Assembly (NCBI GenBank): GCA_002812745.2 | Contig: NCSJ02000003.1 | Coordinates: 248,001 to 312,000 of the forward strand | Direction: 5' to 3' | Length of the DNA: 64,000 nt | Source: Scytalidium lignicola | Lineage: Eukaryota; Ascomycota; Leotiomycetes | Shown here: positions 1 through 11,409 of the stretch, piece after piece | How the letters are laid out: the number at the start of each line of letters is the position of its first letter | Numbering within the stretch: position 1 is the first letter of the stretch | Position numbers and translations under genes: made by a program | Notes under the pieces: model-generated | Databases searched by the model: none | What the model saw: only the letters and a program-made list of their open reading frames with translations | Told to the model about the DNA's origin: nothing

Positions 1-75
1 CAATCAGTATTATAATGTTTTGCTGCCAACCTTCGAACCTATTCGCGGTTGATAAACTTTACACATAGTCTCACA

Positions 76-1341
76 ATGGAGCAACAGAACGAAGCTACCC
101 ATTTCCCTTTCCCAACAGACCCTGAAGAATTCGATTCCGACGAGAGAATTTCCTTTTCAAAACTCGATAATAAGTTCCTCCTAGTGCAGGAAGATGGCGC
201 GGAATTTGAATTTGATAATACACTCAAGAGATGGGTACCAGTACTGGACGAATCGCTGTTAGAGGAGCAGCAAAAGGCATATAGGGTGGATGGAGTAGAC
301 GAGGAAGTTGTTGAACCAAAGAGCAAGAAGAGAAAGAAGGAATACGTCAATGGGGAGGATGTGGGTTCTCCTATTTCCTTACACGCTTTGGAGACTTGAA
401 GTTCTCGAACGTCTACTCTCTAGTTGAAAGCAAGACTCAGTTGTTATTAGTCTTAAAGGCTTGCGCAGCGCATTCCTGATTCATAGGCTAATGAGTTATA
501 GGAGAATGGACGCACAGCCAAAGCGCCTAAAAAGCCCAAAGCACCCCTACCACCCCGCGCAAACACAGCCGTCTACGTTACTGGTCTTCCGTTAAACGTG
601 ACTGTTGACGAAGTTCATGAGGTCTTCTCCCGAAAGTGTGGTGTTATTGCAGAAGAAGTTGATAGCGGAAGGCCACGGATAAAACTATATACTGACGAGC
701 AAGGTCGGTTTAAGGGAGATGCATTGGTTGTCTTCTTCAAACCTCCATCCGTGGACATGGCCATAATGTTATTAGATGACACACCTTTCAGGATAGAGGA
801 TGGCCAGGGTAGTGGGAAGATGAGGGTGCAAGCTGCTGATTCAAGTTACAAGAAGGTGCAGCATACCGAAGGAGATGACGAAAAAAATCATAAGCATAAG
901 ACAGGCATGAAGGATAAGCAGAAGATTATCAAGAGGACGCAAAAACTGGATGCGAGGTTAGCAGACTGGGATGACGATGACCCGTCAACTATTGTGGAGC
1001 ATAATGCGAAGTGGGAAAAAGTTGTGATCCTAAAGCACATGTTCACCCTGGAGGAGTTAGAGGAAGATTCTGCGGCTATACTTGATATCAAAGAAGATAT
1101 TCGAGAAGAGTGCTCGAAGATCGGAGATGTCACGAATGTGGTCTTATACGACCTAGAGGAGGACGGTGTTGCTAGTGTACGATTCGTCACTGCTGAGGCG
1201 GCCAGGCAGTGCGTTGGCATCATGCATGGGAGGAATTTCGGCGGCCAGAGGATCGAGGCTTATATCTCAGAGGGAAGAGACCACTTCAAAAAGTCAAAAA
1301 AGAAAGAGGATGATGAAACAGCCGACCATGATTCAATTTGA
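76..1341 (+). CDS. CUS2/Tat-SF1-like U2 snRNP splicing factor
   Basis: Two exons: 76-360 and 502-1341, 374 aa. The intron (361-501) starts with the weak donor GTGGGT and ends in TAG. Splicing joins E-D to E-N-G-R in frame and restores the start of the first RRM. An acidic N-terminal segment precedes RRM1 (about residues 118-205, beginning VYVTGLPL). RRM2 (about 268-355) has the UHM look, with an acidic helix after FTLEELEED. By family knowledge the yeast homologue CUS2 and human HTATSF1 bind U2 snRNP through SF3b1 during prespliceosome assembly. The start at 76 is the first ATG after an A-rich leader. The lysine/aspartate-rich linker and tail are typical. Function is inferred from domain order only. 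Confidence 0.9.
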
Positions 1342-2303
1342 GGGAATATAAAGCTACAATATCCGTTATGGCGAGTTATGATAAGAGTCGGTATGAATTT
1401 TATGCTCTTAGGGGCGGTATAACAGTTGTATAACTATATCCCCTTCCATACTACCTTTTTCTAGCCTTTTAAGCCTTATTAATTCTTTGGCTCATCTCAA
1501 GCTTTCTTAAAACAGTTTCGCCCAATTCTTATGAACCTCGCCACAGGACTTGAGGCCGCAACGTCTCTGCTAATTCGGCTATCTTTTAGTTTCTTTTCTC
1601 TGGAAAATCACGTTCTAAATTAATTAGATTTTGAACTTTTAACCCATAGTAGAAATCCTAATGTGCTGGTTGCAATATTCCTAGATTTCTTGAATTTAGC
1701 TTGACTGCATTCAGGAGAAAAGAAAGAAGCCCCAGTTCGTAGAAATGCAATGCAGGAGCAGGTGTAAGTATCACATTACACCGACGATGCGTAAAAGCAA
1801 TTAGTTATTACAAAAGAATGCTAGTTTGCGTAACATGAAAACCTATCACTTGTGTAGGCCAAGAACTTTTGGTACCTCCTGAAAATATGCCAATTTTTTA
1901 TTGTTCATCGAGCTATAGAAAATTCGTACGACTCTTAACCAGTATTAGAACTGAAGTCTTCTTACTAACGTGAGCTTGCAACATCGGATTCCTTTCAAAA
2001 GATTGAGGTCCCAATAACTACTTTGTCATGGCAGTTTTTCGAGTTTGCTTGAGCGGATACAAAAGATCGTTTACACGTATTTAATCTGCGAATTCAAGTC
2101 TAATGTGCCCGTGAATAATCTTCGAGCCCTGAATGATGCATTTGCGCTGTAATTTTTATGGCCTTAAGTCTACCTGCATAGTTGGTATTAGCCTCCCTCT
2201 GTTCCTTAACTGCATTAATTCTCTTGTGTGTAAGACTGCCACATGACCTGAACTTCAGGCGCTTCCCGAAGAGAGGCCATTGACATATCCAGACAACGTG
2301 AAT
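1342..2303. other. intergenic, no gene seen
   Basis: AT-rich stretch of about 960 nt between two genes transcribed in the same direction. No open frame with coding character, tRNA or repeat was recognised. It presumably holds the 3' end of the CUS2-like gene and the promoter of the PLC gene. Confidence 0.6.
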
Positions 2304-3755
2304 ATGGCAACACTGACGATTCGAAACTTAACTTCAACTCCAGTGGAGTTGAAACTAGTAGAGCGGTTTGAAGGGGCTCAATACAGTAGTAACAAGAACG
2401 GCTTTGCCGAAATCAATGACATCCCTGTTATCGGCAACTTCACCAAGTCACTAAACAGCTTCATCACCAAGAATGTTACCTCCCCAACCTCCCCACAACT
2501 TGCTCAAAAGTCAGAGAGCTTCAGTCATCAGGATGTGTCGATCCCAATTAGACCATTTGAATCAAAATCTACAGACATTCAGCGAAATCCAAATGAGGTG
2601 CTGCGATTGACGTTCGAAAATGAGGGGCAGAGATACCGAGTCGATACACCGACTCCTTCAGAAAGGTCGTCAGTTCTGACACCGCTTTCTTCCAACCCTC
2701 GGCATGAATATACAGCTGTCTATCTTTCCAATTCTCCACACCTGGCAATCTTCTCTTCGGCGAATCTCGAATCATGGATGAGCAATTTGAAAGATGAAAC
2801 CCCGCTTTCAGCTCTCAGTATACCAGGAACGCATAACTCCCCAACCCACCACAAAGCGCTCCCGTCCGTACGCTGCCAGGCAGTAAGTGTGAAGGAGCAA
2901 CTAAATAATGGAGTTCGATTTCTCGATATACGTGTCCAGCCCGAGTCTCCAGAGGACCCTTCCAAAGATGGGTTGATCCTCGTTCACAGCGCATTTCCTG
3001 TCTCCTTGACGGGCAACAAGTATTTCCGTACTCTCGTCGACACCGTCTTTGAATTTCTGGAAGCCAATCCGACGGAGACGGTAATCATATCATTGAAGCG
3101 CGAGGGTGTTGGAAAATCGACCGATCAACAACTCAGCAAGGTCCTTAGGGACCACTACGCAAACGACAACTCGAAATGGTTCACGGAAAACCGCATTCCA
3201 ACATTAGGTGAAGCACGTAAGAGGATCGTGCTCATGCGTCGGTTTTCTTTGGACGATTCTCTGAAGGGGGAATGGGGAGGCAAGGGATGGTGTATGGATG
3301 CCGAGAGCTGGCCAGACAACTGCGCGGATGGAATGTGTACCAGCGGGGAAATACGGGTGCAAGATTTTTATGAGGTGCTCGAGACTGTGAACATTGATAC
3401 GAAGATCAAGCTCTGTCATGATCAGCTCAAGCGGTCCTCCGAGGTGACTTGGGCACTTGGAGGTCCAGATCTTGCTGCTCAAGCCGCCAAGCAGCCTTTC
3501 TTCATGAACTTCTTGAGTGCTTCAAATTTCTGGAAAGCCGGGTGTTGGCCGGATAGGATTGCCGCAAAGGTCAATCCTGCAACTATTGATTTCCTGTGCA
3601 GAGAACACCACACCGCTCAGGGAGGGGCGCCTCAAGGAGATGGTGGAACTGGCATCGTGGTGTGTGACTGGGTTGGAAACAATGGGGATTGGGATTTGGT
3701 CAGATGCATTGTCGGTATGAATTCAAAACTAGAAATGAAAGAGAGGACCCAATGA
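2304..3755 (+). CDS. PI-PLC X-domain (PLC-like phosphodiesterase) protein
   Basis: Single exon, 483 aa from the ATG at 2304. The open frame extends 8 codons upstream, but only to a TTG. The N-terminal ~150 residues form a fungal-specific region starting MATLTIRN. From about residue 170 a bacterial-type PI-PLC X domain follows. His177 in SIPGTHNS and His228 in LVHSAF are the two expected catalytic histidines. The C-terminal FMNFLSAS and WPDRIAAKVNP segments are conserved in this family. No signal peptide is evident. These proteins cleave phosphoinositide or GPI-like substrates through a cyclic intermediate; the actual substrate here is unknown. It converges on the uL10m gene with 77 nt between them. 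Confidence 0.85.
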   Translation: MATLTIRNLTSTPVELKLVERFEGAQYSSNKNGFAEINDIPVIGNFTKSLNSFITKNVTSPTSPQLAQKSESFSHQDVSIPIRPFESKSTDIQRNPNEVLRLTFENEGQRYRVDTPTPSERSSVLTPLSSNPRHEYTAVYLSNSPHLAIFSSANLESWMSNLKDETPLSALSIPGTHNSPTHHKALPSVRCQAVSVKEQLNNGVRFLDIRVQPESPEDPSKDGLILVHSAFPVSLTGNKYFRTLVDTVFEFLEANPTETVIISLKREGVGKSTDQQLSKVLRDHYANDNSKWFTENRIPTLGEARKRIVLMRRFSLDDSLKGEWGGKGWCMDAESWPDNCADGMCTSGEIRVQDFYEVLETVNIDTKIKLCHDQLKRSSEVTWALGGPDLAAQAAKQPFFMNFLSASNFWKAGCWPDRIAAKVNPATIDFLCREHHTAQGGAPQGDGGTGIVVCDWVGNNGDWDLVRCIVGMNSKLEMKERTQ

Positions 3756-3832
3756 GAATATGGATTATTGATGCTCATGCTTAGATATGTTACAGATAGA
3801 ATACATGGTTTATCTTTTATCCTACTAATCAT

Positions 3833-4798
3833 TCACTCTGCTTTAGGCTCGGCCTGTTCTGAACCCTTTTGCTCATCTTCTAACATTGTTCTTCTTCCCT
3901 CAACCGTGAAGTATATACTCTTAGCTGCACTCTCCAAGGTATTAGCGAGGTTAGCACCAGAACCCTGTAATAGAGCCACAAGCTGAGCACGTAGGCCATC
4001 CAAACCACCTTCAATACCTCCAACCCATCTGGTTCCGTCAACATCAAACACCTTACCCTCTACTCGCGCCCCAAGTAACAGCAGCTTCTGCAATCCTCCT
4101 TGAACATTAGGTTCATGCCATCCTGGGTTCGCTCTTCGAGTTGGGGCTGGAAATAAAGGAGCATTGGGTGACAGAATCGATAATGCAGCTTTTAGATACT
4201 GAGGAGATACATCCGGGAATGTAAGCACAGCAAGAGGACCTGAAAGCAGTGGTGAGAGCTCATGGGCAGTCCTCTTGTTTACAGCAACCGCATGAGCAGA
4301 TTCAGAGAGCGTATGTGTTAAGGTACCAGATTGATTTATTTCTGGTTTGTAGAATTCCACAACCCGTAACGCGGCGGCGAACATGCCTGTCTGGATGATC
4401 TGCAACTTAATCCCCTCAGAGAGATTTTCATATGGGTGACCAGCTGCGACTCGTGCTTCGTCAACTTTCCGCAATGCCTTTGTTAGCTCTCGTCGTATTC
4501 CAATCCATTCGGTAGATTTCAGATTGTTATGCTGAAATAGGAGCATCAGTGGTGTGGATCGCAGGAGGGAAGCATACTGTCGAAGGAGTTGCGATTTGCG
4601 GAATTCAGGAGGCTTGTAGGATGGCGGTTGAGTTTTTGGATATGGTGTTACGGGAATTGAGGAACCCAAAATTTGCCCATGTGATGTAGTAGGTGTGACT
4701 GCTGCTGCGGTAGCATATTGTCGTGGTGATCGTAAGGTCTTTCTGCATCGCAGTATTGAGGCTATCGCCCTTGAGGGTGGCTGTATTCGTGGAGGCAT
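3833..4798 (-). CDS. MRPL11: Mitochondrial large ribosomal subunit protein uL10m
   Basis: Single exon, 321 aa, start ATG at 4798. The N-terminus is rich in Arg/Ser/Thr without acidic residues (residues 1-35), as in a mitochondrial presequence. The body (about 70-300) matches the uL10 fold: FRKSQLLRQYASLLRSTP followed by LMLLFQHNNLKSTEW, then a GPLAVLTFPDVSP segment. The acidic low-complexity tail is usual. uL10m anchors the L7/L12 stalk of the mitochondrial ribosome (yeast MRPL11). It is a little larger than bacterial L10, as expected for a fungal mitochondrial version. Confidence 0.85.
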   Translation of the reverse strand: MPPRIQPPSRAIASILRCRKTLRSPRQYATAAAVTPTTSHGQILGSSIPVTPYPKTQPPSYKPPEFRKSQLLRQYASLLRSTPLMLLFQHNNLKSTEWIGIRRELTKALRKVDEARVAAGHPYENLSEGIKLQIIQTGMFAAALRVVEFYKPEINQSGTLTHTLSESAHAVAVNKRTAHELSPLLSGPLAVLTFPDVSPQYLKAALSILSPNAPLFPAPTRRANPGWHEPNVQGGLQKLLLLGARVEGKVFDVDGTRWVGGIEGGLDGLRAQLVALLQGSGANLANTLESAAKSIYFTVEGRRTMLEDEQKGSEQAEPKAE

Positions 4799-5314
4799 CC
4801 TACATTAATAGGTTAACGCGAATATACTTAATGTAACTGGGGAGTAATTGAGGTTTCTAACCTACTGAGTTGTTCCGTTAGCTAGGATGAAGATTCTAAG
4901 CTAGAGTTTCTTGGAGATATCAAAAGTCCTAAAGTGGATAAGCGGCATAATTTCTAATGCCCAGGCACTGCTGACTAAGCTCTCGCTCTAGCTTAAGTAC
5001 GTAAGTACCTTCCATACATTGGTCGCTCTTTGTTTTGTTACCTTTTACCATCCTGTGGTTTATACTACAGTTAGACCATCAAAGACGCCCAATCTCTCGC
5101 TTGGTGGATTTCTGAAATGCACTTTTCAAGCGATACATCATGAGATTCAGGTAATAACGTATTGATTGTCTGCTTATGTATCAAAAGCCGGATCCGACAA
5201 TATAATAAGTTAGACCTACTTCTCCAGTGTGTTAAACTATTAGCATATACGTCCTTGTGAACATATGTAAAGTTCAACTAAGCTGAGAAGAGTAATAATT
5301 AATGTTGATATTTC
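4799..5314. other. intergenic, no gene seen
   Basis: Upstream region of the uL10m gene, AT-rich, with no supported coding or RNA gene. It ends at the 3' edge of the decayed gene that follows. Confidence 0.5.
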
Positions 5315-6117
5315 CTATTCTATACAAGATGGCCGGATTCTAGTATATGAAGTTTTCGCAATAGTTCCATAGATACTTTGTTGTACATGTCTTTCTTTGT
5401 TAGCAAATGCGCAGATAAGTTGTCTGCATGATAATTTAGAAATTGACTCGCCGCTCAATTTAGTTGGATTTTTATGATCTATGGATGAGTAAGTACGTCG
5501 AATAATGCATTTCTTCCAGATTAAGTTTAAATAATATCCACTATTCTCATCATTGATTTCCTCTCCAGTAATCCATCTCAGTATGGCTTTTCGTGTCATT
5601 TGAAGGTATGTAGCTGAGAGTTCTCCGTTGTATTTTTCGTCTCCATTGTTCTCTCCGTCTATAATGGCAGCTTGCACGCTCTTAAGTTGAGGTCTCTGTT
5701 GTTTCGAGTATAACCCTTTTGGTTCAACCGCGCTCTTATTTAGTCTGTCATAGTATGGGTAAAACTCTGGTGATTTCATGAATTTTTCGACAGCCTTCGT
5801 TGAACCAAGGCCGAGGTATTTGGTTAGGTTTTCAAGTTTTTCATACGCCTTTGAAGGGACTGGAGCATATAAGAATGCTGCAGGATCTGTTGAGGTTGCA
5901 TCGTCCTTCCCAAACCGGGGTCAAGAAGATACCTCAAGAAGCTTCAGAGCAATAAGCACATCTCTCGTAAAACTAGGGGAGGCGAGCACAAGTAAATCTG
6001 CTCTCTGCAGGCTTTCAATTGTCACTAGCAAAAGCTAAATGATGTATCGGAAAAGCATGTCGGAGTGTCTGGGTGATTTTCTTCCTTAGGATCCGAGGAC
6101 GCAGAAGATTGAGTCAT
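5315..6117 (-). pseudogene. Decayed protein-coding gene, unknown family
   Basis: An ATG at 6117 opens a frame (MTQSSASSDPKEE...) that runs to about 6040. The reading then shifts to the frame beginning LLLVTIESLQRAD. This hits one in-frame TGA (5923-5921) and continues in the same frame as FGKDDATSTDPAAFLYAP and then 154 further codons to 5315. The protein-like stretches on both sides of the stop are continuous, so this reads as one gene with a frameshift and a nonsense codon. I do not recognise the family. A short intron hiding the breaks cannot be excluded, but I found no good donor/acceptor pair around the TGA. Confidence 0.5.
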
Positions 6118-6388
6118 TGATCGACTAAAAAAATTCTGCAAGAATTATAGCTTTGAATAATTCAAAACAAGAAATGATTTTATTAGCCTTAAATTTATTT
6201 AAATTTAAACTGGGTAAGTTTGTATGGGAATCATCAGGATCACGTGCAAGAACAAACAGAACTACAGGTGGTCAGGCAAATGCCTAAGTCTGACGTTAAT
6301 TCCCATTTTGACTGACCACACCTAGATATAAAAGCTGTAAGAACTTACACTCTCAAAATATATTTTTCCATCTGACAAGGTTTAAGTC

Positions 6389-6755
6389 ATGCCTCCAACT
6401 ACCAACATCAACCTCTACAAACTCCTCGCTGGCACATACGGCTTTATAACTTTATACCATACGTTCACTGCTGTAGAGCTGTAAGATCCTCGCTTCCACT
6501 TCGTAATTTGTCATTAATAAATTTAGGTTCCAAAAGCAAAGAGGAGATATAAATTTGCAAGTGACTTGTTATTAAATCTTGCGCTGTTAGGTACTTGGTT
6601 TAATATGTTTTCGTATGTTAGAATTGCCCTTCACTTTATAATCAGTGTTAACTATTGAGAGTAGGCGAGGAAGAATTCGTAAGATGGAAGACGATCTTAT
6701 AAACACTAATGAGGAGATTCAACGTCGGCTTCAAAGGGTTAACAAGTTAAACTAA
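6389..6755 (+). pseudogene. Decayed small membrane-protein gene
   Basis: ATG at 6389 begins MPPTTNINLYKLLAGTYG and reaches a good donor (GTAAGA, 6483). The 46-nt intron ends in TTTAG and leads to FQKQRGDINL. A one-base shift then opens the hydrophobic stretch LLLNLALLGTWFNMFSYV and IALHFIISVNY. A second shift opens ESRRGRIRKMEDDL to LQRVNKLN and the stop at 6753-6755. Together this looks like a ~110-residue protein with two hydrophobic segments and a basic/acidic helical tail. A TATA-like box (ATATAAAAG) lies about 60 nt upstream. Family unknown. Two assembly indels could also explain the breaks. Confidence 0.45.
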
Positions 6756-7587
6756 ACATAAGAATGTAATGTATATTATACCGGGAGGGCTAATATATTC
6801 TTAACCGGATGCTAGAACTTGGTATGCACCATGTAGCTGAAAGCAAGTGCATAGGGTCAAATCTTATAGCCTGACTTCTGCCTAAGCTACAAATAGAAAA
6901 AGTCTAGAAGGTCGTACGATTTTGAACTAGGTTGCCCAAGTTGATTCTAAGCACTTTAATAACTTACCCCTATGAGTAGAAAAATATGAGAGCGTTGACA
7001 CCTTTTGCATGAACTATTATCGTCTCTCATCTCATTAATCTTTTTGCTTTGCCCTTAAATAGTCAACACTGGCCATAATGCAGAAACGTGATTAAATAAA
7101 GGCAAGACTACCAACCCCAACTATAGTGATTAAGAAACGTCGAAAGGCTCTTGTCGAGATGAAATGCCGTTTATGATGTATACACCTGTAGAATCCTAAT
7201 TCCAATGCTTATAATGCCAGTGAGATGCATGCGGTTTAATAAAATGTTGCTTGAGCAAAATTATTGCAGAGAAGCAAGTGCAGCCAGTTACAAAGAAGTT
7301 AGATCAGTCTCTGTCTTAGTTACTGCTCGGTACAGTACTTTCGTAACTAATACATTATAAAAGCTCCCAAAGCGCTCACTCATCCAAATACTTACTCCAG
7401 GCTCAGGTTAAAGCGGCCTTGGCTCACCCACAAGACCAAACCATATCTAGCGAAGAACAAGGTTTTCGTCCGCAAATAGCATGGGTTCAGTTAGTATCAA
7501 TTGTTATGAGTCAATCCATGCTGAGGTTCCTGTGGGAAAAGTTCTAACACCAAAATTTCCTAATCAGTATTCAATTGATCCGGGAAA
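6756..7587. other. intergenic upstream of TRP4
   Basis: About 830 nt of AT-rich DNA between the small decayed gene and TRP4. No gene was recognised. It presumably contains the TRP4 promoter. Confidence 0.5.
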
Positions 7588-8896
7588 ATGGAACAAAGTC
7601 TCGAGGCAATTGCTCCAGAAAAGTTGAGCATAACACCTCTTCTCAAACGGCTGTGGCCTTCGCCTGGCGATGCGAATGTGACAGCTGATGAAATTGCCCT
7701 GGCAATATCTCATATTTTCACCGATCAATTATCGCCGGTTCAGACCGGTGCACTTTTGACATGTCTACATTTCACGGGATGGGATACGAAGGCAGATGTC
7801 ATTGCAAAATGCGCCGCGGCCATGAGAGCAGCGGCCTCTCAGACTGATAAGGCAACATTGGACCACGTAATTAGGACTCATGGAAAACCAGAAGGAGAGT
7901 ATAAAGGTGGTCTTGTAAGCTTATATTTTATTTTCTCATAATATCTATGTATCGCTGATAATTTAAAAGTGCGACATTGTGGGAACTGGTGGTGACTCAC
8001 ACCACACGTTCAACATTTCTACTACATCTTCTATCCTGGCTTCATCTCTTCTCCTTATAGCTAAACATGGCAATAAGGCTTCAACTTCAAAATCAGGTTC
8101 AGCAGACTTGCTAAATGCTACATTACCCACTCCTCCAAATTTATCGTCGGTGGCACCTAATACGATAGCTCAGGTTTATGAAAACACAAATTATGCTTTC
8201 CTCTATGCCCCAGTCTTTCATCCAGGAATGAAATATGTTGCTACCGTCCGAAGAGAACTTGGATGGAGAACGATTTTCAACCTATTGGGGCCACTTGCAA
8301 ATCCCGTTGAGAAGAGCATAGAGGCACGCCTAGTCGGCGTTGCCCGAAGAGATATTGGCCACGTTTTCGCTGAGGCGCTCAGAATGAGCGGTTCTAGAAA
8401 AGCGATGGTTGTTTGCGGAGAAGAAGAACTAGACGAAATCAGCTGTGCCGGGAAGACATTGTGCTGGAGATTGGTGGACCGATCGACTCATGAGAGCGCC
8501 AATCCTGACGATGTTGATGTTGAGAGTTTCACCATCTCCCCAGCTGACTTTGGACTGCCAGCGCATGCTCTGGCCGATGTATCACCAGGAAAAGAATCTG
8601 ATCAGAATGCGGAAATTCTTATGAGGTTGATTCGTAACGAGCTTCCTAGAGATGACCCCATTTTACATTTCGTGTTGATGAATACTGCTGCTCTATTTGT
8701 CGTAGCGGGTGTCTGTGAGGCAGATACAAGTAACATGGGTCCTGGTGATGATGGGAAGGTCATTGCCGAGAGAGGGCCTGGTGGGGGCAGGTGGAAAGAG
8801 GGTGTTAGAAGGGCGAGATGGGCTATTGAAAGCGGTGAAGCTTTGAGGCAGTGGAATAAGTTTGTAGAAATTAGCAATAGTGTAGGTAAGAGCTAG
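7588..8896 (+). CDS. TRP4: Anthranilate phosphoribosyltransferase (tryptophan biosynthesis)
   Basis: Two exons, 7588-7914 and 7970-8896, 417 aa. The 55-nt intron (GTAAGC...AAAAG) is phase 0 and joins KGGL to CDIVGTGGDS. The enzyme transfers phosphoribose from PRPP to anthranilate. The PRPP/Mg-binding loop GTGGDSHHTFNIST is at residues 114-127, followed by AKHGNKASTSKSGSADLL and LGWRTIFNLLGPLANP, all family hallmarks. Length fits fungal TrpD proteins, which are longer than the ~340-residue bacterial enzymes. The first exon holds the N-terminal helical dimerisation domain. Convergent with the UBTD-like gene. Confidence 0.95.
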
Positions 8897-9271
8897 ATGC
8901 TATTCCATGGGCTAAAATAAATTGTATATATTCAGTTCGGAATCTGAAGACTCAATTATGTGATTTTGGATGTATAGAAGATCGGTAGGCACGTCCAATA
9001 CTCGTTTATTCGGGTTATTAGTGGAATAGCGTTATATAAACATTAAGGAGAAACATGATCTTGTGCTACCAAATGCTCAAGCGCCCGTTGGATGAAGAAA
9101 GNAAAAAATAGATGTCAGCATGGTCATGCGTGACTTGGTATCACCCCAAAAAAACCCATTTCCCCAACGCCATGCGAACATTATTCAAGGTCCGGACTCT
9201 GCGACTTCCTCTATACAGCTAATAAAAGCGGAAGTCAGCAACGCCATTGAGCATATTTCATATATACACCC
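8897..9271. other. intergenic between convergent genes
   Basis: 3' flanks of TRP4 and the UBTD-like gene. A single N beside an A-run lies at 9102. No other feature is supported. Confidence 0.5.
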
Positions 9272-10275
9272 TTATCCAAACACAAGAGCATTGATGACGT
9301 GATCCTCCTTCCAGCCTTGAGCAAGAAGGGACTGATTATCTTTGAGGATTTTGCCCATATAGGCAATCTTTATACGCTTCGGTGCGGCGACCTATGGAAA
9401 TGTTAGTTTTCATAAAATAGGGAAAGCATCGCAAAAGAGCCTACCCCGGATTCTTCGAGGATTCTCCGACTTAGCAACCGCACGGAGTCATTCCTTCCAA
9501 TATTGACTATTATATCGGTCCCGTTACCTTCACTCAATCGTGCTGTGACTTTGATAAGATCTTGTGCGTTAATAACCCCTTTGCCTTTTTCTTCTCTTCG
9601 TTTCAGGATCTCTTCCTCATCCATTTCTTCGACATCATCGTTTCCCGCTTTATCACTACCTTCGCTCGATTCTCCATCTTCTGCAGAGGCCTGCATATTT
9701 GCAGGATCAGACACTATCCATTCAGGGAGTGAGTAGAATGCTCCTAGAGCATCATATACTCCATTTGCCAGGTCACCAGTTGGTACCGTAATTCCTGCCG
9801 CTTCAAAGATCTGCTCCGCTGTAGCCACTCCACCATCATCGTCCTCTGGATCTCCACCACTCCACAATATCTCTAACGCAACTCGTATAGTCTGCCATAT
9901 TTCTGGACGGCCTGCGACTCGAGTATCGAAGAAGTCCCCACGTTCTCTATCGAGTTGTGATCTGGTCCAGGTACGATTACGGCTCTTCCAGATATGCAAA
10001 ATCAAAGGTCGGTTAATATGAGCATCCAGACGTGGTGTGTTTGAGGGACGATTACTATGGCTTGAGCCATGTGTTGAAGGGCGAGGTAGCGCAGAATGGG
10101 ATTGCGCTTGAGAGGAAGTAATTGCTCGAGAAGATGATGTAGGTTCCGCTGAAGTGCGGTATGGAGAAGAAGATACGGATCTCGAGCTACAACAACCCTG
10201 CGATTCTCAGCATCAGAACGATTTTTATGCTGAGAGAATACAAAACAGAGATGTATTACTAGGAAGGCTTACCAT
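9272..10275 (-). CDS. UBTD1/2-like ubiquitin-domain protein
   Basis: Three exons on the minus strand: 10275-10273 (only the ATG), 10197-9445 and 9391-9272; 291 aa. The first intron begins immediately after the start codon (ATG|GTAAGC), so the second exon supplies GCCSSRS. The resulting MGCC N-terminus would suit myristoylation and palmitoylation, as in animal UBTD proteins (inference). Residues ~85-180 match the UBTD N-terminal domain (LILHIWKSRNRTWTRSQLDRE, FFDTRV, EIWQTIRVALE). An acidic linker is followed by a C-terminal ubiquitin fold (about 215-291) ending in ALVFG. In animals these proteins bind E2 enzymes; the fungal role is unknown. The last exon is required to complete the ubiquitin fold. 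Confidence 0.88.
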
Positions 10276-11409
10276 GGCTCACCATGTGCTGAGCAAACTG
10301 GCTCGGCGCACAGGCGTGAGGAGGATTAAATAAATATAACAATCAATAGGAGCAAATAAAGAGCGATGTATAATGCAGTTCATCTACAAAGATCGTTCCC
10401 CGGCTTCGCATCATACCCACCACGATTGCTCATGCAGAAGAAAGCGAAAGGCAGGGATGGGAGAAGAAAAGACCAGCAAATAGAAAATATAAGAGCAATG
10501 TGGACTGCATGGAGATCTTATCAGAAGCCAACTAGCAGTGCTTCTGGAGATATGTACGTAGCCGCGGCTGGAAAAGAGAGAGGGAGAATCAATAATGTAG
10601 CGGTGGTGGATGGGGTGGTGGAGTGAGGCAGGGTCCCAAGCGCANGGCCACGACGCTTCGCAGCTTTTTTGGTAGCAGAGCGGATTCGTTGTGGGCCGTG
10701 GCGGGTTGGAGGATGCTTCCGGCGAGAGGCTACTTCGAAGGAAAGGAACGGTTGAGCCAGTGCTGGCCCAAGGAAGCTTGACGACGACGGTCTGGTTTGC
10801 TATTTTTGGCGGTCACCTGACTGCCACCCAGCCTTGGGGAATGCAGATGGCGTGAACAATGGAATTCTTGGCTTTCTCGAAGCACCGGCGAATTATGTGT
10901 GTTGTAAATGGGGCATACATCATCATCAGATGTCAAGAAGTAGGGGAAAAGACGAAAATTCCCGATCTTGTGATGTGAACCATGGAATTGTGTCCGTGTA
11001 ATACAGCTACACAGCGTTTCACGCACGTCTGTATCCGCTCGCCTTGCAACTAGGATATGCGTCACAGTAAATATCCCCTCTTAAATCTAGTAATACCACG
11101 AGCAGGACTGTCCTCATCTCAGCTTCATTGGACATAAGTGAGAAAGTAAAAACCTTCTTGTTCAAAGAGGGGAGAGAAGAGGGGAAGTGCTAAAAGCAAA
11201 GCCTGTCACCGTATCGTTCCTGCGTACTTATGCAATCCGGTATCGCTTTCTGCCATATCTCACCGCCTTCTAAAAGTTCAAGATCCAGAACCCTTGTCTG
11301 GTAACTATCAATCGAACATCCTCCAAACACATCCGCCACCTCAACCAAGATTCCCAAATCTGGTGTCGCATTCGCACTCCAAGCACAGGATACCAAAACC
11401 GCTGCAAAC
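10276..11409. other. divergent intergenic region
   Basis: About 1.1 kb between the divergently transcribed UBTD-like gene and RPB12. Open frames here lack coding character. One N lies at 10645. It presumably carries both promoters. Confidence 0.5.

Noticed and set aside
2280..2303. Upstream extension of the PLC protein
   Set aside because: The extension begins with TTG; the first ATG is at 2304 and gives a standard N-terminus.
7588..10275. Possible tryptophan gene cluster around TRP4
   Set aside because: Neighbours are unrelated housekeeping genes; BNA7 lies 40 kb away and has the opposite (catabolic) role.
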